Part shown: piece after piece, positions 11,870 to 21,850 of the stretch
Numbering within the stretch: position 1 is the stretch's first letter
How the letters are laid out: each line of letters starts with the position of its first letter
Source of the DNA: Allacma fusca
Lineage: Eukaryota; Arthropoda; Collembola; Symphypleona; Sminthuridae
Reading direction: 5' to 3'
Length of the DNA: 64,000 bases
Assembly (NCBI GenBank): GCA_947179485.1
Contig: OX359250.1
Location: 44,985,450 to 45,049,449 of the forward strand
Position numbers and translations under genes: made by a program
The notes under the pieces: generated by a model
Told to the model about the DNA's origin: nothing
The model's input: only the letters and a program-made list of their open reading frames with translations
Database searches by the model: none

Positions 11870-12690
11870 GAATGTAAAGTCACTGTGTAAGCTTTGGTTG
11901 AAATCCGATAAGAAATGGCATAAAAATGCATAGTAATACATATATGACCTTTTATGAAATAATTTTTTACGGCCAAACTGCGTGACTGATTTTGACCACA
12001 TTCAGCAACTAATGTGCTTATGGTATGTAAAGTCACTATATAAAGTTTGGTTGAAATCCGATAAGAAATGGCATAAAAATGCATAGTAATACATATATGA
12101 CCTTTTATGAAATAATTTTTTACGGCCAAACTGCGTGACTGATTTTGACCACATTCAGCAACTAATGTGCTTATGGTATGTAAAGTCACTATATAAAGTT
12201 TGGTTGAAATCCGATAAGAAATGGCATAAAAATGCATAGTAATGCATATATGACCTTTTATGAAATAATTTTTTACGGTCAAACTGCGTGAACGATTTTG
12301 ACCACAATCAGCGACTGAGGTGCTTATGGTATGTAAAGTCACTATATAAAGTTTGGTTGAAGTCTGATAGGAAATGGCATAAAAATGCATAGTAAAACTA
12401 GAAATAATTTTTACGGTCAAACGGCTTGACCGATCTACACTAAAATGTATCCCAGAGGTCGCTAAGGTACGATTCTTTGCTTCGTAATTTTTGGTTAAAA
12501 TCGGTTAAGCAGTTTCTGAGTATTTGGGGTCGAGGCAAGTGACCTGAGATGAAATAATTTTTTCAGGTCAAACTGATCGACCGATTTTGACCAAAATCTA
12601 TCCCAGGGTACTTTAGCTCACTACGCTTTGCTGTGTAAATTTTGGTTCAAATCGGTTGGGTAGTTCGTGAGTATTCGTGTTCGAAGTGTC
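11870..12690 (+). repeat. 153-bp tandem array inside the hAT element
   Basis: The units beginning GTATGTAAAGTCACTATATA start at 11870, 12023, 12176 and 12329, giving an exact 153-bp period. Two more diverged units follow to about 12690, recognised by GGTCAAAC, GACCGATTTTGACC and TTTTGGTTNAAATCGGTT. The minus strand stays open through the first four units because 153 is a multiple of three; I do not read this as a gene. Unit 4 has a short deletion near 12400. Confidence 0.92.
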
Positions 12691-12732
12691 GGACGTACGG
12701 ACGTACGGACGTACGGACACCAGGACGTACGT
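12688..12732. repeat. GGACGTAC microsatellite
   Basis: The 8-mer CGGACGTA is repeated about four times, followed by a related GGACGTACGTCC palindrome. Confidence 0.85.
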
Positions 12733-13467
12733 CCATCACAGTTGCATAAGGGCGCTGCGCTGCCCTAAAAACGATTACCAGACGTTTTTGACATACAGGT
12801 AAAAAAATCTGGTCAGTAGTCATTGTAGGAGTTGATGCAGTTTTGTAACCTCTAACCATTGTTGCTAATTGACGAGTGGTTAAAAGGTTTAACGTGTAAA
12901 TTGTTCCCGAATTATTTTTAATTTAGTAGTCAAACATAACTCACATTTTGGAATGCAATAAACTATGCTAATCTCGAAGCACATGTTAAAAAAAGTTGAT
13001 ATGAGAAATTTTATTTACGCCGATATTATTTCAGCCGAAGGCTGAGCAACGGCTGCAGAGGTTCAAAGTTACACAAATCAAAATCAAAGTTCTGATGGGG
13101 AGGATTTTTTTGAGGAGACATTTATCATTGAAGAACCGTACACGTGAGAAGAACTAGAGTATTCATAGAGTGATTAACGTTATACAAAGTGCAACAGTAT
13201 TGCATTCGTCAATTCAGTATAAGGCAATTGTATGATACACATCAAGTATCTTTTGAAATAAAATACATTTGAGCAAAATTGCCATGTAGGCCTTTTTTGT
13301 TCCCTACTGAAAATGCCCACAATGCCGAATATGCCCGGTCGAAAATGCCCAAATTTACGGCATTTTCCCAATGTGCCAATATGCCCAAAAATATGGCACG
13401 TTGGCGGGCATTTTGGGCATATTCACCTTGGCGGGCATATATACGAGGGCATTTTCAATCGACATTC

Positions 13468-13475
13468 CCTACAAG
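13468..13475. repeat. 8-bp target duplication CCTACAAG (left)
   Basis: This is the left target-site copy of the hAT MITE at 13476-14408. It overlaps the last bases of the older TIR and the first four bases of the older TSD. Confidence 0.93.
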
Positions 13476-14408
13476 CACTGCTGCCCGCCAAGTTTTAATT
13501 CTATTCTATTCTATTCTGTTTACAACTAAGTCTTGTATATTCAAGTCCTATTATATTCTGCTAAAGGTTTGGCGAGGCTATTCAAGTCTATTCCTATTCC
13601 AACAAAATTAGATAATTCCTATTCTATTCCTATTCAAATTCTATTCACCAGCAATTAAAAACCGCGCGCTGAAAACTAGTGGATAAAGCGCGCTGTATAA
13701 ATATAACTACATTTTCTTTCACAATTCCAATTTCCAGGTCCTTGAATTATAACTTGCTATTGACAATGATAATAAAATAACTGATATTTACCAAATTTAC
13801 GAGTCACTTCCAGACAGAAGAGAATTAAAAGGCGTATAAATAATTATTTTGTACTCAATAATTGGCAGTTTACAGGCCTGAACTAATAAAGTAATGCCTA
13901 CCCTCAAAATATATTTCTAGTTTTTAGGGTGGCGCCAGCCTTTAGTAAAAAAACCTTGTCTGTGCGTCCGTGTGTGTGTCCTTCCGCACGATATCTCAAA
14001 AACCGCTGCACCGATTTCAATGAAATTTATATAATAATTTTTTGAAAGAAATTATGAAATTTTAAAAAAACTCAAAATTCGTCCTACTTTGACGGCGGTA
14101 ACTGACGCCACCCTACTGGAAGCCTCAAATTATCGCGTATCAATGATTTTTACACATGCAATCAAAGGGCTTTAGTTAATTTTTTTTGCTTATGACATTC
14201 TCAGAGGCTCAGATTTGAATAAGAATTTCGCTGTTTTTACTATTCAATTCTAATCTTGGCATCAGGTGCATATTCTATTCTATTATAGTCTGGGAGTTTC
14301 AAAAATCGAGCTATTCAATTCTATTCGATTTATTTCTGTATAAATTTCGGTAATTCTATTCAAATTCCTATTTTCCTATTCAAGTCGGAATATAATAGGG
14401 CAGCAGTG
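13476..14408. mobile_element. hAT-type MITE with CTATTC subterminal motifs
   Basis: The perfect 11-bp terminal inverted repeats are CACTGCTGCCC (13476-13486) and GGGCAGCAGTG (14398-14408). The 8-bp target duplication CCTACAAG lies at 13468-13475 and 14409-14416. The interior is 933 bp with no open transposase frame. Both subterminal regions are rich in CTATTC words, on the same strand at both ends. The insertion landed across the TIR/TSD boundary of the element at 11523-13471, so it is the younger of the two. Confidence 0.95.
13925..14115. mobile_element. ~190-bp element with TAGGGTGGCG inverted ends, nested
   Basis: TAGGGTGGCGCCAG at 13925 is mirrored by CTGACGCCACCCTA ending at 14115, a 14-bp inverted repeat with one mismatch. 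The interior has a GTCCGTGTGTGTGTCC run and the phrase ACCGCTGCACCGATTTCAAT. No target duplication is clear. It sits inside the MITE at 13476-14408, giving a third nesting level. Confidence 0.65.
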
Positions 14409-14420
14409 CCTACAAGTAGC
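14409..14420. repeat. overlapping target duplications CCTACAAG and CAAGTAGC (right)
   Basis: The string CCTACAAGTAGC contains the right TSD of the younger MITE (14409-14416) and the right TSD of the older hAT element (14413-14420), overlapping by four bases. Confidence 0.92.
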
Positions 14421-15149
14421 ATTATATTTTAAAGTTACCGCTTCTTTTGTAATGTTTCTCGTCTGAGGAAATAATAATTATGCTTGAAACACAATGCCGT
14501 CATTTATACTTCGGATTGAGGTGTTAAATGTTTGTAAACTTTCTTCCGATTATTTTAAGCCCGCAGCAAAAACAAGGATTACGGTCGATAAACAAAGTTT
14601 TTGTGAAGATGGGTATACATACCCGCCGTTAGATGGACCAATCGAAGTTATAGTTTTGGGAGCAAACTCTGGGTCGCGGACAATACAGGCAGTCGTATTT
14701 GGTTGGGAATCAACCCGCATATTTAAGCTCCAAGTGTTCTGCTGATAATCAAGGTCCCGAGAGGAGAATTTCAGGACGGTGCAGTCGTTTGTCATATAAT
14801 ATCTGGAACCTCGGAGCTAAAACGAGGCTCGGATTCTATAAAGGAAATGCACACCGTGTGGGGCCTGATTTATAATACATATGTGAACCAGAATTTGCTG
14901 CTGGAGCAGGTAAATGTAAAGGCCTGCGAGGCAACCCGAAATAGCACCAGAACAGGATGAATTTCTGTCAACACAGTCAACAGTGAAATTGACCAAATAA
15001 TTTTTATAATCTGAGGTCCTTGAACCAACTGTGATACTTTAAGGTCAATAGGAGGTCATGTGACTACAAGTTCTGACTGCCCTGAGACTGGCTCATTTGG
15101 TTTCGCCCTTCTCTCTTGAGAAGAAATCTTGAAACGAAAATATTTATTA
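14421..15149. other. unresolved sequence, possible gene debris
   Basis: There is less AT bias here than in the flanks, and overlapping open frames on both strands (14494-14745 plus, 14550-14795 minus). Neither peptide looks like a known protein, and all frames are broken soon after. It may be an eroded transposon or pseudogene. Confidence 0.3.
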
Positions 15150-15610
15150 CATACTTGACATGCGACATGGTTTTTCAAATCATGTCTTATGTCATGTGCA
15201 GGTTACCTAGAAAACATGACGATGTTTTCATGTGCACTTTCATGTTCACAAAATCAGAAAACATGAACTCAAGCTACCAGTCATTTTAGGTTATAAATTT
15301 TTACTACTACGAAAACGAAGGATCAAATATGACAGAAACAGTTCCAGGAAGTAGCAGTATGTATGAATGGATAAGTAGTGTGAATTGAATTTCATGTCAT
15401 CATGTACATGTTCATGTCCAGTTCAAGTACTTGATATTGTCACTTTTCATGTAAATGTCATGTTCAAGGTTACTTTATCCACATTAAATAAAAGTCAAGT
15501 ATTCGGTTTGTGTGACATGATTTAATTCGGGTGATTTTGAAAATAACTCATGTAAAGCATGAAAATTCATGTTCATGTTTAAGGAAAATGTACACATGTA
15601 TGTGCGGAGG
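15150..15610. repeat. CATGT motif-rich block, possible hAT remnant
   Basis: CATGT, TCATG and ACATG words occur many times, for example TTCATGTCATCATGTACATG and CATGAAAATTCATGTTCATG. The right edge GTGCGGAGGCCTAGTG reads on the minus strand as CACTAGGCCTCCGCAC, a plausible hAT end, but no left partner or TSD was found. Confidence 0.45.
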
Positions 15611-15906
15611 CCTAGTGGTGATATCCAAAGCTTGCGCAATGAAATTGAATTCCGGGACTTTCTTCTTCTACCCTTTCCTCTCATTTACTCCCAAAGGTAA
15701 ATATCGTTAAATTTACTGAAAATTCCCAAAATTCATCCACATTCAATTTTGTGGTCAATTTCAACATAACGCAACCTTACCTTTGTAGCCAATTCTTTTT
15801 TTTTGAAGAAGCGTTCATGAAGTAGGAATCCATCGTTATGATAAGAGATGAGAATAAATTCCATACGAATCCCTCAGTGCAACGAAGCGATTCTTGTCAG
15901 TATAAT
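15611..15906. other. unique left flank of the 15-kb array
   Basis: Non-coding sequence. It ends at TCAGTATA (15897-15904), an 8-bp word also found at the later unit junctions (30889-30896). Homology with the other units starts within about four bases of it. Confidence 0.5.
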
Positions 15907-15907
15907 T

Positions 15908-16182
15908 ACTATTAACAATTTTCAATTAAGTAACTAATTAGTATAATTTATGACTTATAAAGATGATTATTACAAATTAATGCACTGTTCTTAAGAACTA
16001 AAGATACTATTTCTTCAATAACTTTCATTGGTATCCTAAATCGTTTTAGGAATGATACAAAAAAATTTGAAATTGTTCCTCCTGCCCCAATGTACAGTCC
16101 AATTGTTTCCACTTCCTTTAGATTGAATTTTGATTGAAAGTAGGGGATGCATGGATCATAAATTGATTTCTTTTCTTGATTC
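15908..16182 (-). pseudogene. R2-like non-LTR retrotransposon, C-terminal fragment (unit 1)
   Basis: The minus strand reads 77 open codons from 16182 to a stop at 15948-15950, then a short 3' UTR. The peptide has KKSIYDPCIPYF, LYIGAGGTISNFF, FLKRFRIP and LKNGALICNNHLY, and lines up along its whole length with the end of the longer fragment at 29595-30227. It is the tail that follows the restriction-like endonuclease in R2-type elements. The reverse transcriptase, zinc knuckle and endonuclease core are missing (5' truncation near 16182). In this unit the last ~60 bp of the 3' UTR are also absent, because the unit boundary falls there. Confidence 0.8.
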
Positions 16183-19100
16183 CCTTTTTCAGGCTATAAA
16201 TAGTATGCACTTTCAACAATATATTAACTAAACTAAAGAATATCCGGCAGATTACAAAATTGAACAATTTCGTTCCATTAATTCGAAAAAAATACCAAAT
16301 TTTCATTGCTCAAAATTTCCCAAAATTTTAGAGCGAACTGATATTAGAATTAAACCAATATCTCAGTATGCCAGAGTTTCATTCGCACAAGACTACGCTA
16401 CGGTCATCCCGATAACACAAAATCATACCGATTGATAGTACTTACATCTAAGGCTACCTACAATTTCAATAAATTGTTTAAAAGCACAGTACTGATCCCA
16501 TTCTACACACTGACATAATTTGACATGCTGCAACGATGACAAAATGTTGGAGGTAATCTGTTTAAACATCTTGGTAAGAAATTTCAAATCGAACAATGTA
16601 CATGATTAAAGACTATCGCTAAGACTACATCCCAACAAGTGCTTGGAATTCTCTGGTGTGTTCCAAGATTTCTAGCCTAGTTTGTTCGAACAGCAGGTTG
16701 ACTCAAAATTATCTATTTCTCCTAAACCAATAAACTTGGCCTGGCAACTTTCCTGGGATGCAGGCTATAAATCACGCAATTTGTACGGTGGTACAAGTTA
16801 ACCGTTACAACGTGCAGGCAGAAAAAATTATATAAATATGTACATTAATAGCAAAATAACTTTTTTGTTGCTTGGTTTGAAATAGTAGTAACTCCAAAGA
16901 TGCATAATTGAATCACAGTAAATATTACCCTTCCTTTAAATGATAGCAAAATATTCTCCTACATATCCTGTATTTACTCCAAATGCCAGGCAAGAGCTCT
17001 ACGTACGTATACGCTTTCCTATATTTCAATATATATATTACAGGTTCTACATAACACTGAGTCAATGTTTGGATATCTCAGTTAAGACGCAGTGACAACA
17101 AAGTGTATAGTTGTAAGTATAAATACATATGTATGTACATTTCGATAGAAAATAAATGCATTTGTATGTATAGCACTGGAAAATTTCGAATGCAAGAGCA
17201 CCCCTAAACAAACGAATTTCGGCAGAAGAATTGATGAAAGATTCCTTTTTGGTTAACGTGTAGTAAATCTCTTATTCAGGAATTGCTCTCAATATGAAAA
17301 GACACATTGTACTGTTGTAACTATAAAGGACAAAACTAAAATAATTTTTCAAAATACATATATATATGTATCGAGCTTCCAAATTTAGAATTAAAAACAT
17401 TCAGTTCAATGGCTCGCAAACATGTCACAAAATGACTGTTTTACACTTTTTGCCTCAAGCACATAACTACAAATGCATAACTTGGCTGAACAGAGCATAC
17501 AGTCTGACAACTAAAAGTGTTCATATTCTGGTGAGAACAATAATAATAAAGAGGACGGCACAAATCTCGGTTGTATCTTTTCTTTTGCTTTTCTTCGAAT
17601 CACAAGGACTTCGTATGCCCGAATGGTCACGTTTTAACACAAGGAATCAGAGGATGACGTTAAGAAATGCATGATCCACATGCCCGAGGTAGCTGATCAT
17701 ATGTCACCCATTTAACACCATCCTGTTGGGAATCACAGTTTTGAATTTTAGTTTAGTTTTTGTAAAATTTAATTAAATTTATCTTTAAATTTAATTTAAT
17801 GCAGCTACAAAACCAGATCCTAGGAGATACTATTTAAGTAACATTTGATACAATATTTGTTTAGGGACAGTGTTTAATAAGTTCGGGGGTTGGAATTTTG
17901 TAGAAAGACGGAGAGGATCTCCCCAGGGAAATATATTTCTGGAAGGGAAACATATTTCTGGGAGGGAAAATCTCAAAAGTAGGGGATTCTATCTTGAGAA
18001 CAGGGCATTTACAATTTGTCGATTTTTCTTCTGGCAGGGATTAGCAAATTTGTTAGGTAAACACGGATTTTTAGATTGATCTTGTTAAATTGATGACCTG
18101 TTATCAGAAGAAATTTTCTAAATTGTTAAGGATCTTCTAAAACCTCCTAATCTTCCGTAGGAAATTAGGAAATGATTTTCCAGTGACATTTACAAAACTC
18201 CGGCCCCTGTAAATTAGGAACAATTGTACTACGTGCATAAAAAGCTCAACTCAATAACCTTTTCGCGTTTAGGATCTCTTTATAATGACTCTCCTTAATT
18301 GTACATTAATCTCTGTAAAGCGGCACCCTAGTGTCCGACCCGAGAATTATTACCTTTTAACCTTTATGTTATGTCCTCACAATAGAATCCAAAGAAGCTT
18401 CTGTTATGCTGTCATATTATTACTGTACCCTGCTCATTCTCCTGTTATTTCCGACGTTTAGTTGATTACTGTTTTTAGGATCATAATAGGCCGTACATAA
18501 TCTCTTGGACTTTCCAGCTGCAAAGTTAAGTTCAAATTGATTCAAGTCTTTACAACGACCATTCCTTACAACAACAGAATTGGTAATTTTGTTGTAATCT
18601 CGTTATAGGAAAGGCATAGAATAAATTATACGGTATCAGTCATCTAGCTGTAATTAGTTGAAACACACATTTGTACAAAATATATAACCACTATAAACCC
18701 CACCTGAATATCGGATATTTGTTCAGCAAACATATTTGGAAGGTCGTCAGTGCCGTAATTGTTTCGAAAATCAGCAGCGCATATTTTCACATGCCCACGG
18801 ATATCCAATTTACAGAAATTTTTTGAATGAGGAGGTTAAAATACATAATGAGCAAACTTGAATTATATCAATCGCTTGATGTAATTCAAGTTCATAATCA
18901 CAATTTAGCATTCAGGAAGGTTAACACTTCTTTACAATCTCGCACTCTGTAAAACAAACAAAGTTGAAGCCATGTAAGACCATTCCTGTATAATGTAGAT
19001 AACTTGTAAGTACATATGTGGTGAATGTGTTGCCCCTCTCCCGCTGAGAATATTCCCTCTAAAAGGATCCTCTTGTAGGGAGCGGAAACTGTGGAAATAC

Positions 19101-19495
19101 ATCCCTCGGGGAAACATGTGCACGACACACCCGGTTGCAATGGGCCTGGAAGGAATGTATGTTAAAATCAATCAAAACGTACATAGTTGATCCCAAACTA
19201 CACTTCATCCTACCATTTCATAAAAATTGGGCTAAATAATTTTCAGGCATACTACCAATGAATGTATATTACTCACAATTTGCTGATAAAAAACTCCAGG
19301 CTCGAAGTATACTGAATATATGATTAAAGAAGGAATCTTATGCAGGAATCTAGCCAAATCCCTGCACAAAATTTTGTATCTTGCACTTGATAAAAACTTT
19401 TGCTACTTATTAATATATTATTAACTGACTGGAGAATATAGGCAATTTGAAGTTTTTTCGAGGCCATTTAAAAATGTCGTAAAAGACAAAAATAC
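16183..19495. other. AT-rich spacer of unit 1 (also 31171-34464, 46121-49414, 61071-64000)
   Basis: About 3.3 kb without a supportable gene. A 102-codon open frame at 17366-17674 recurs in every unit with one Phe/Leu change, but its composition is unremarkable and unit identity makes its conservation uninformative. Near 17930-17975 unit 1 has two near copies of ATATTTCTGGAAGGGAAA where the other units have one. Two overlapping minus-strand frames at 18898-19171 have no recognised homology. Confidence 0.4.
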
Positions 19496-19600
19496 CTTCT
19501 TGCAAGCAGCAATCCTTGTACGACTCTGGCCAAGTTCTGGCAGAAGGAAGCAAATAGCGAGTGTTGTTACGAAGGAAACTAAGAAGCACAGGAAAAATTC
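19496..19600 (-). pseudogene. minus-strand relic of a GPCR exon end (TM5 and following loop)
   Basis: The minus strand encodes 35 codons resembling residues 197-230 of the plus-strand GPCR: SRTRIAAC beside SRTRTTAC and CFLVSFVTTL beside CFSSFIATL. The word GAGTCGTACAAGGA is identical in both. It ends AAG|GTATTT exactly where the intact gene has its CAG|GTACAC donor. Directly upstream the frame meets a TAG, and the continuing hydrophobic stretch (IRTAFNTLFGLLWIGIF) lies in another frame, so it is frameshifted. I could not find its later exons with confidence. It is likely an old inverted paralogue of the receptor 2.3 kb away. Confidence 0.6.
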
Positions 19601-21787
19601 CTATCCACAATAAGCCAAACAACGTATTAAATGCGGTGCGAATTATTTTTAGTAATAGTTTTTTAAAGCCCACCAGGTTTCGGGTGACACGCAAGAGAAA
19701 AAACTTTCCTGTGACTTGTAATCCCTGTCAATAACAGCACATTTCTGTTGACTAAATTCGTTAATGTATACTGAACGACTGAATGTAAAACAATGGCTTT
19801 GCACAAGCATTCTCGCAAGCGGCGCAGAGCTACAGTATCAGAAGAGTTTGTTAAAACATGAGTGAAATAGGAAACTATAATCCAATTAAAGGGGGAATTG
19901 AGAAAGTCGACCGTAGAAATCGAGTAAATCCAATTCCCATGACATCACTGGATGCAGTTTGTAGTACTCGAATTTCACTTTTGTTTTCTATTAGGACTCA
20001 ATCCACCGAGATATAGAGGGATTTAATGCAGTATGCACACGATATTATTGACCCATATCAAGGCAGCTTGTAATAATCGTATCTACTACGGTATTGAATC
20101 TACATTAAAAATTAGTTTTTCCAGGGCTGCCCTTACAAAAAGTATGCTCTGTATTTTCTATTAAACAACATTTCACCATCGGTTCGCACTATTTTATCAG
20201 GACAAAATCAATACTTTTGCTCTGAAGCTTATCTGACACCATAAATCAATTACATTACAATCTCTGTTAAAAAACATGACAATTCAGTTTAATTTTTGGC
20301 AAAAGTGATTGCGTTTATTTGTTTGTACATTTTTAAAGTAAAATATCTGATGACCGTTTTTATTGGTTCATCCCAATTAACATCTGCATTTCGCTCTTGT
20401 AGTGGCTTACAACTATTTCTGTTATTGGAGCAAGTAACATGAATTTGTTGTCCGACACGAACCCATTTATCGAACCCATATATTCGAGATTCTTATTTTA
20501 CAGTACTTACTTAGGTGTAATCCCCCAGGGTGCATCAGTTTGAAGGAATTTATCTCTTGTATTTATGGAGGATGTACAGACGTTAGTATAGAAATTACTA
20601 TCTGCCCAGCAGTTCTTTCATAGAACCGTCCTGGTACGAATGTATGCAATTTTAACTTAGTCATCTGAATCACGGTGAATGCCAAATATATTTGCATGCT
20701 CCAACTTGAGTACCAGCTCTTTTCAATAATTATACTGAAAGAATCAAAGTTTGAATTTTATACATTGCAAGTAATTATTGTGCAGTGAAATGTATACATT
20801 CTGTATATATCTATGATAATCCATGCATGTATATATGTATAACTACCCAAAATCCTGTTGTTCTCACTAGACGTGTGCATATGTATATCTATGATAAACT
20901 AATTGCAATCCATGCCGTTTAGAACAAAATTAAATATTTCCTGCATAAAATAAAAAACTGGTCAAAGCAACATAATAGAATGCTCTTATAAAGTCAACTT
21001 AATTTATACTGCATATAATGGGATTGTAAACCGACTGAAAATAAAACATGAAATTCAATCGCAGCAACTGCAAATAGCCATATCATGGGACTAGGGTTGA
21101 TTCCTTTTGTATTTGTGACTTTCTTTTACAGCTGTCCGTTAATTGGGAATGAATTTACCTGCATGCCTCGTGTTATAATTAACTGCAAACTAATGAACTG
21201 CTTCAGTTTCACTTTGCCTTTGAAAATGTGCACTTATCCTCGTTAATCTCAGATCATCATCAGATTAGAAGCCATAAATATCACCAAGTACAAGCGTTCA
21301 GTTCTTGGAAGTGCTTACTTTAAAAAATCTTATTTACGTTTACATTGAAATTCCAATATGGTAAGGTTTTAAAAAATTTGCTGGGAAAATAATTTTTATT
21401 ATGAGTTTTTATTTTTCACAAAATATTTGCTCTGGCTAGTTTAAAAAGTAAATTATCTTAATATTGTATCTCTACAGTTCAAAGTCTGAAGTCGCGGAAA
21501 TACACGGTAGTAAATCAAAGACATGTTTTTAACAATGTATTAGTGCCTGATATTTTACTGACCATGCGTTTCATATTTCCCCAGGCCAAAAAATGGGTCA
21601 CATATACATAATGCACTAACGATAATTTTGATGGAATTCAAATGTAAAAATTGTCTGGTATATCTTAAGAAATTTTGATTTTCCTGAAGTGAAGAGTGTC
21701 TTGAAGAGTTTTAGTAAATGTTGTACATTGAATTATCATATTTGTAGTTTCTTACTCTACATTTTATGTACATAGGTGTCTGATAGT
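19601..21787. other. intergenic region upstream of the GPCR (also 34570-36734, 49520-51684)
   Basis: AT-rich sequence with no supportable coding region. It would hold the GPCR promoter and any 5' UTR exon. A pyrimidine-rich stretch ending TTATGTACATAG at 21776 could be the acceptor of a leader intron. Unit 1 has a 22-bp insertion here, near 19908. Confidence 0.4.
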
Positions 21788-21850
21788 ATGGAGTTAAAAA
21801 AGCTGCTGTATTGAATGGGACATGGAGCTGGAAGAAATAGAAAAAAATAA
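21788..21850 (+). promoter_or_regulatory. two upstream AUGs before the GPCR start
   Basis: ATG at 21788 opens an 8-codon frame (MELKKLLY) stopping at 21812-21814. ATG at 21815 opens an 11-codon frame overlapping the main start at 21822 and stopping at 21848-21850. If both lie in the mRNA leader they would damp translation. The same arrangement occurs in units 2 and 3. Confidence 0.4.

Larger units (their letters stand above)
11523..13471. mobile_element. non-autonomous hAT-type element with GGGCATTTT subterminal motifs
   Basis: The left end TAGGGATTGTCGATTTG and the inverted right end (CAATCGACATTCCCTA, read as TAGGGAATGTCGATTG) form imperfect TIRs that continue into GAAAATGCC. An 8-bp duplication CAAGTAGC flanks the element once the later insertion is removed. 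TIRs beginning TAGGG or CAGGG with 8-bp TSDs are the hAT signature. Both subterminal zones (11540-11700 and 13305-13460) are packed with GGGCAT, GGGCATTTT and their complements. No transposase frame is present. The core carries a 153-bp tandem array, a G/C hairpin and a GGACGTAC microsatellite, which may be another element nested within. Confidence 0.88.

Noticed and set aside
11776..12420. 214-codon minus-strand frame
   Set aside because: It is the translation of the 153-bp tandem repeat (51 codons per unit) inside a transposon. It has no start context or domain.
13497..14400. CTATTC runs as an independent pentamer microsatellite
   Set aside because: They lie symmetrically within the ends of an element defined by exact TIRs and TSDs, so they are better read as its subterminal repeats.
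17366..17674. 102-codon frame present in all four units
   Set aside because: The units are almost identical, so presence in each is not evidence of selection. The peptide has no recognisable features.
18898..19171. Two overlapping minus-strand frames, considered as later exons of the GPCR relic
   Set aside because: The hydrophobic stretch (YLQVIYIIQEW) is only loosely like TM7 of the receptor, and the intron borders do not fit convincingly.
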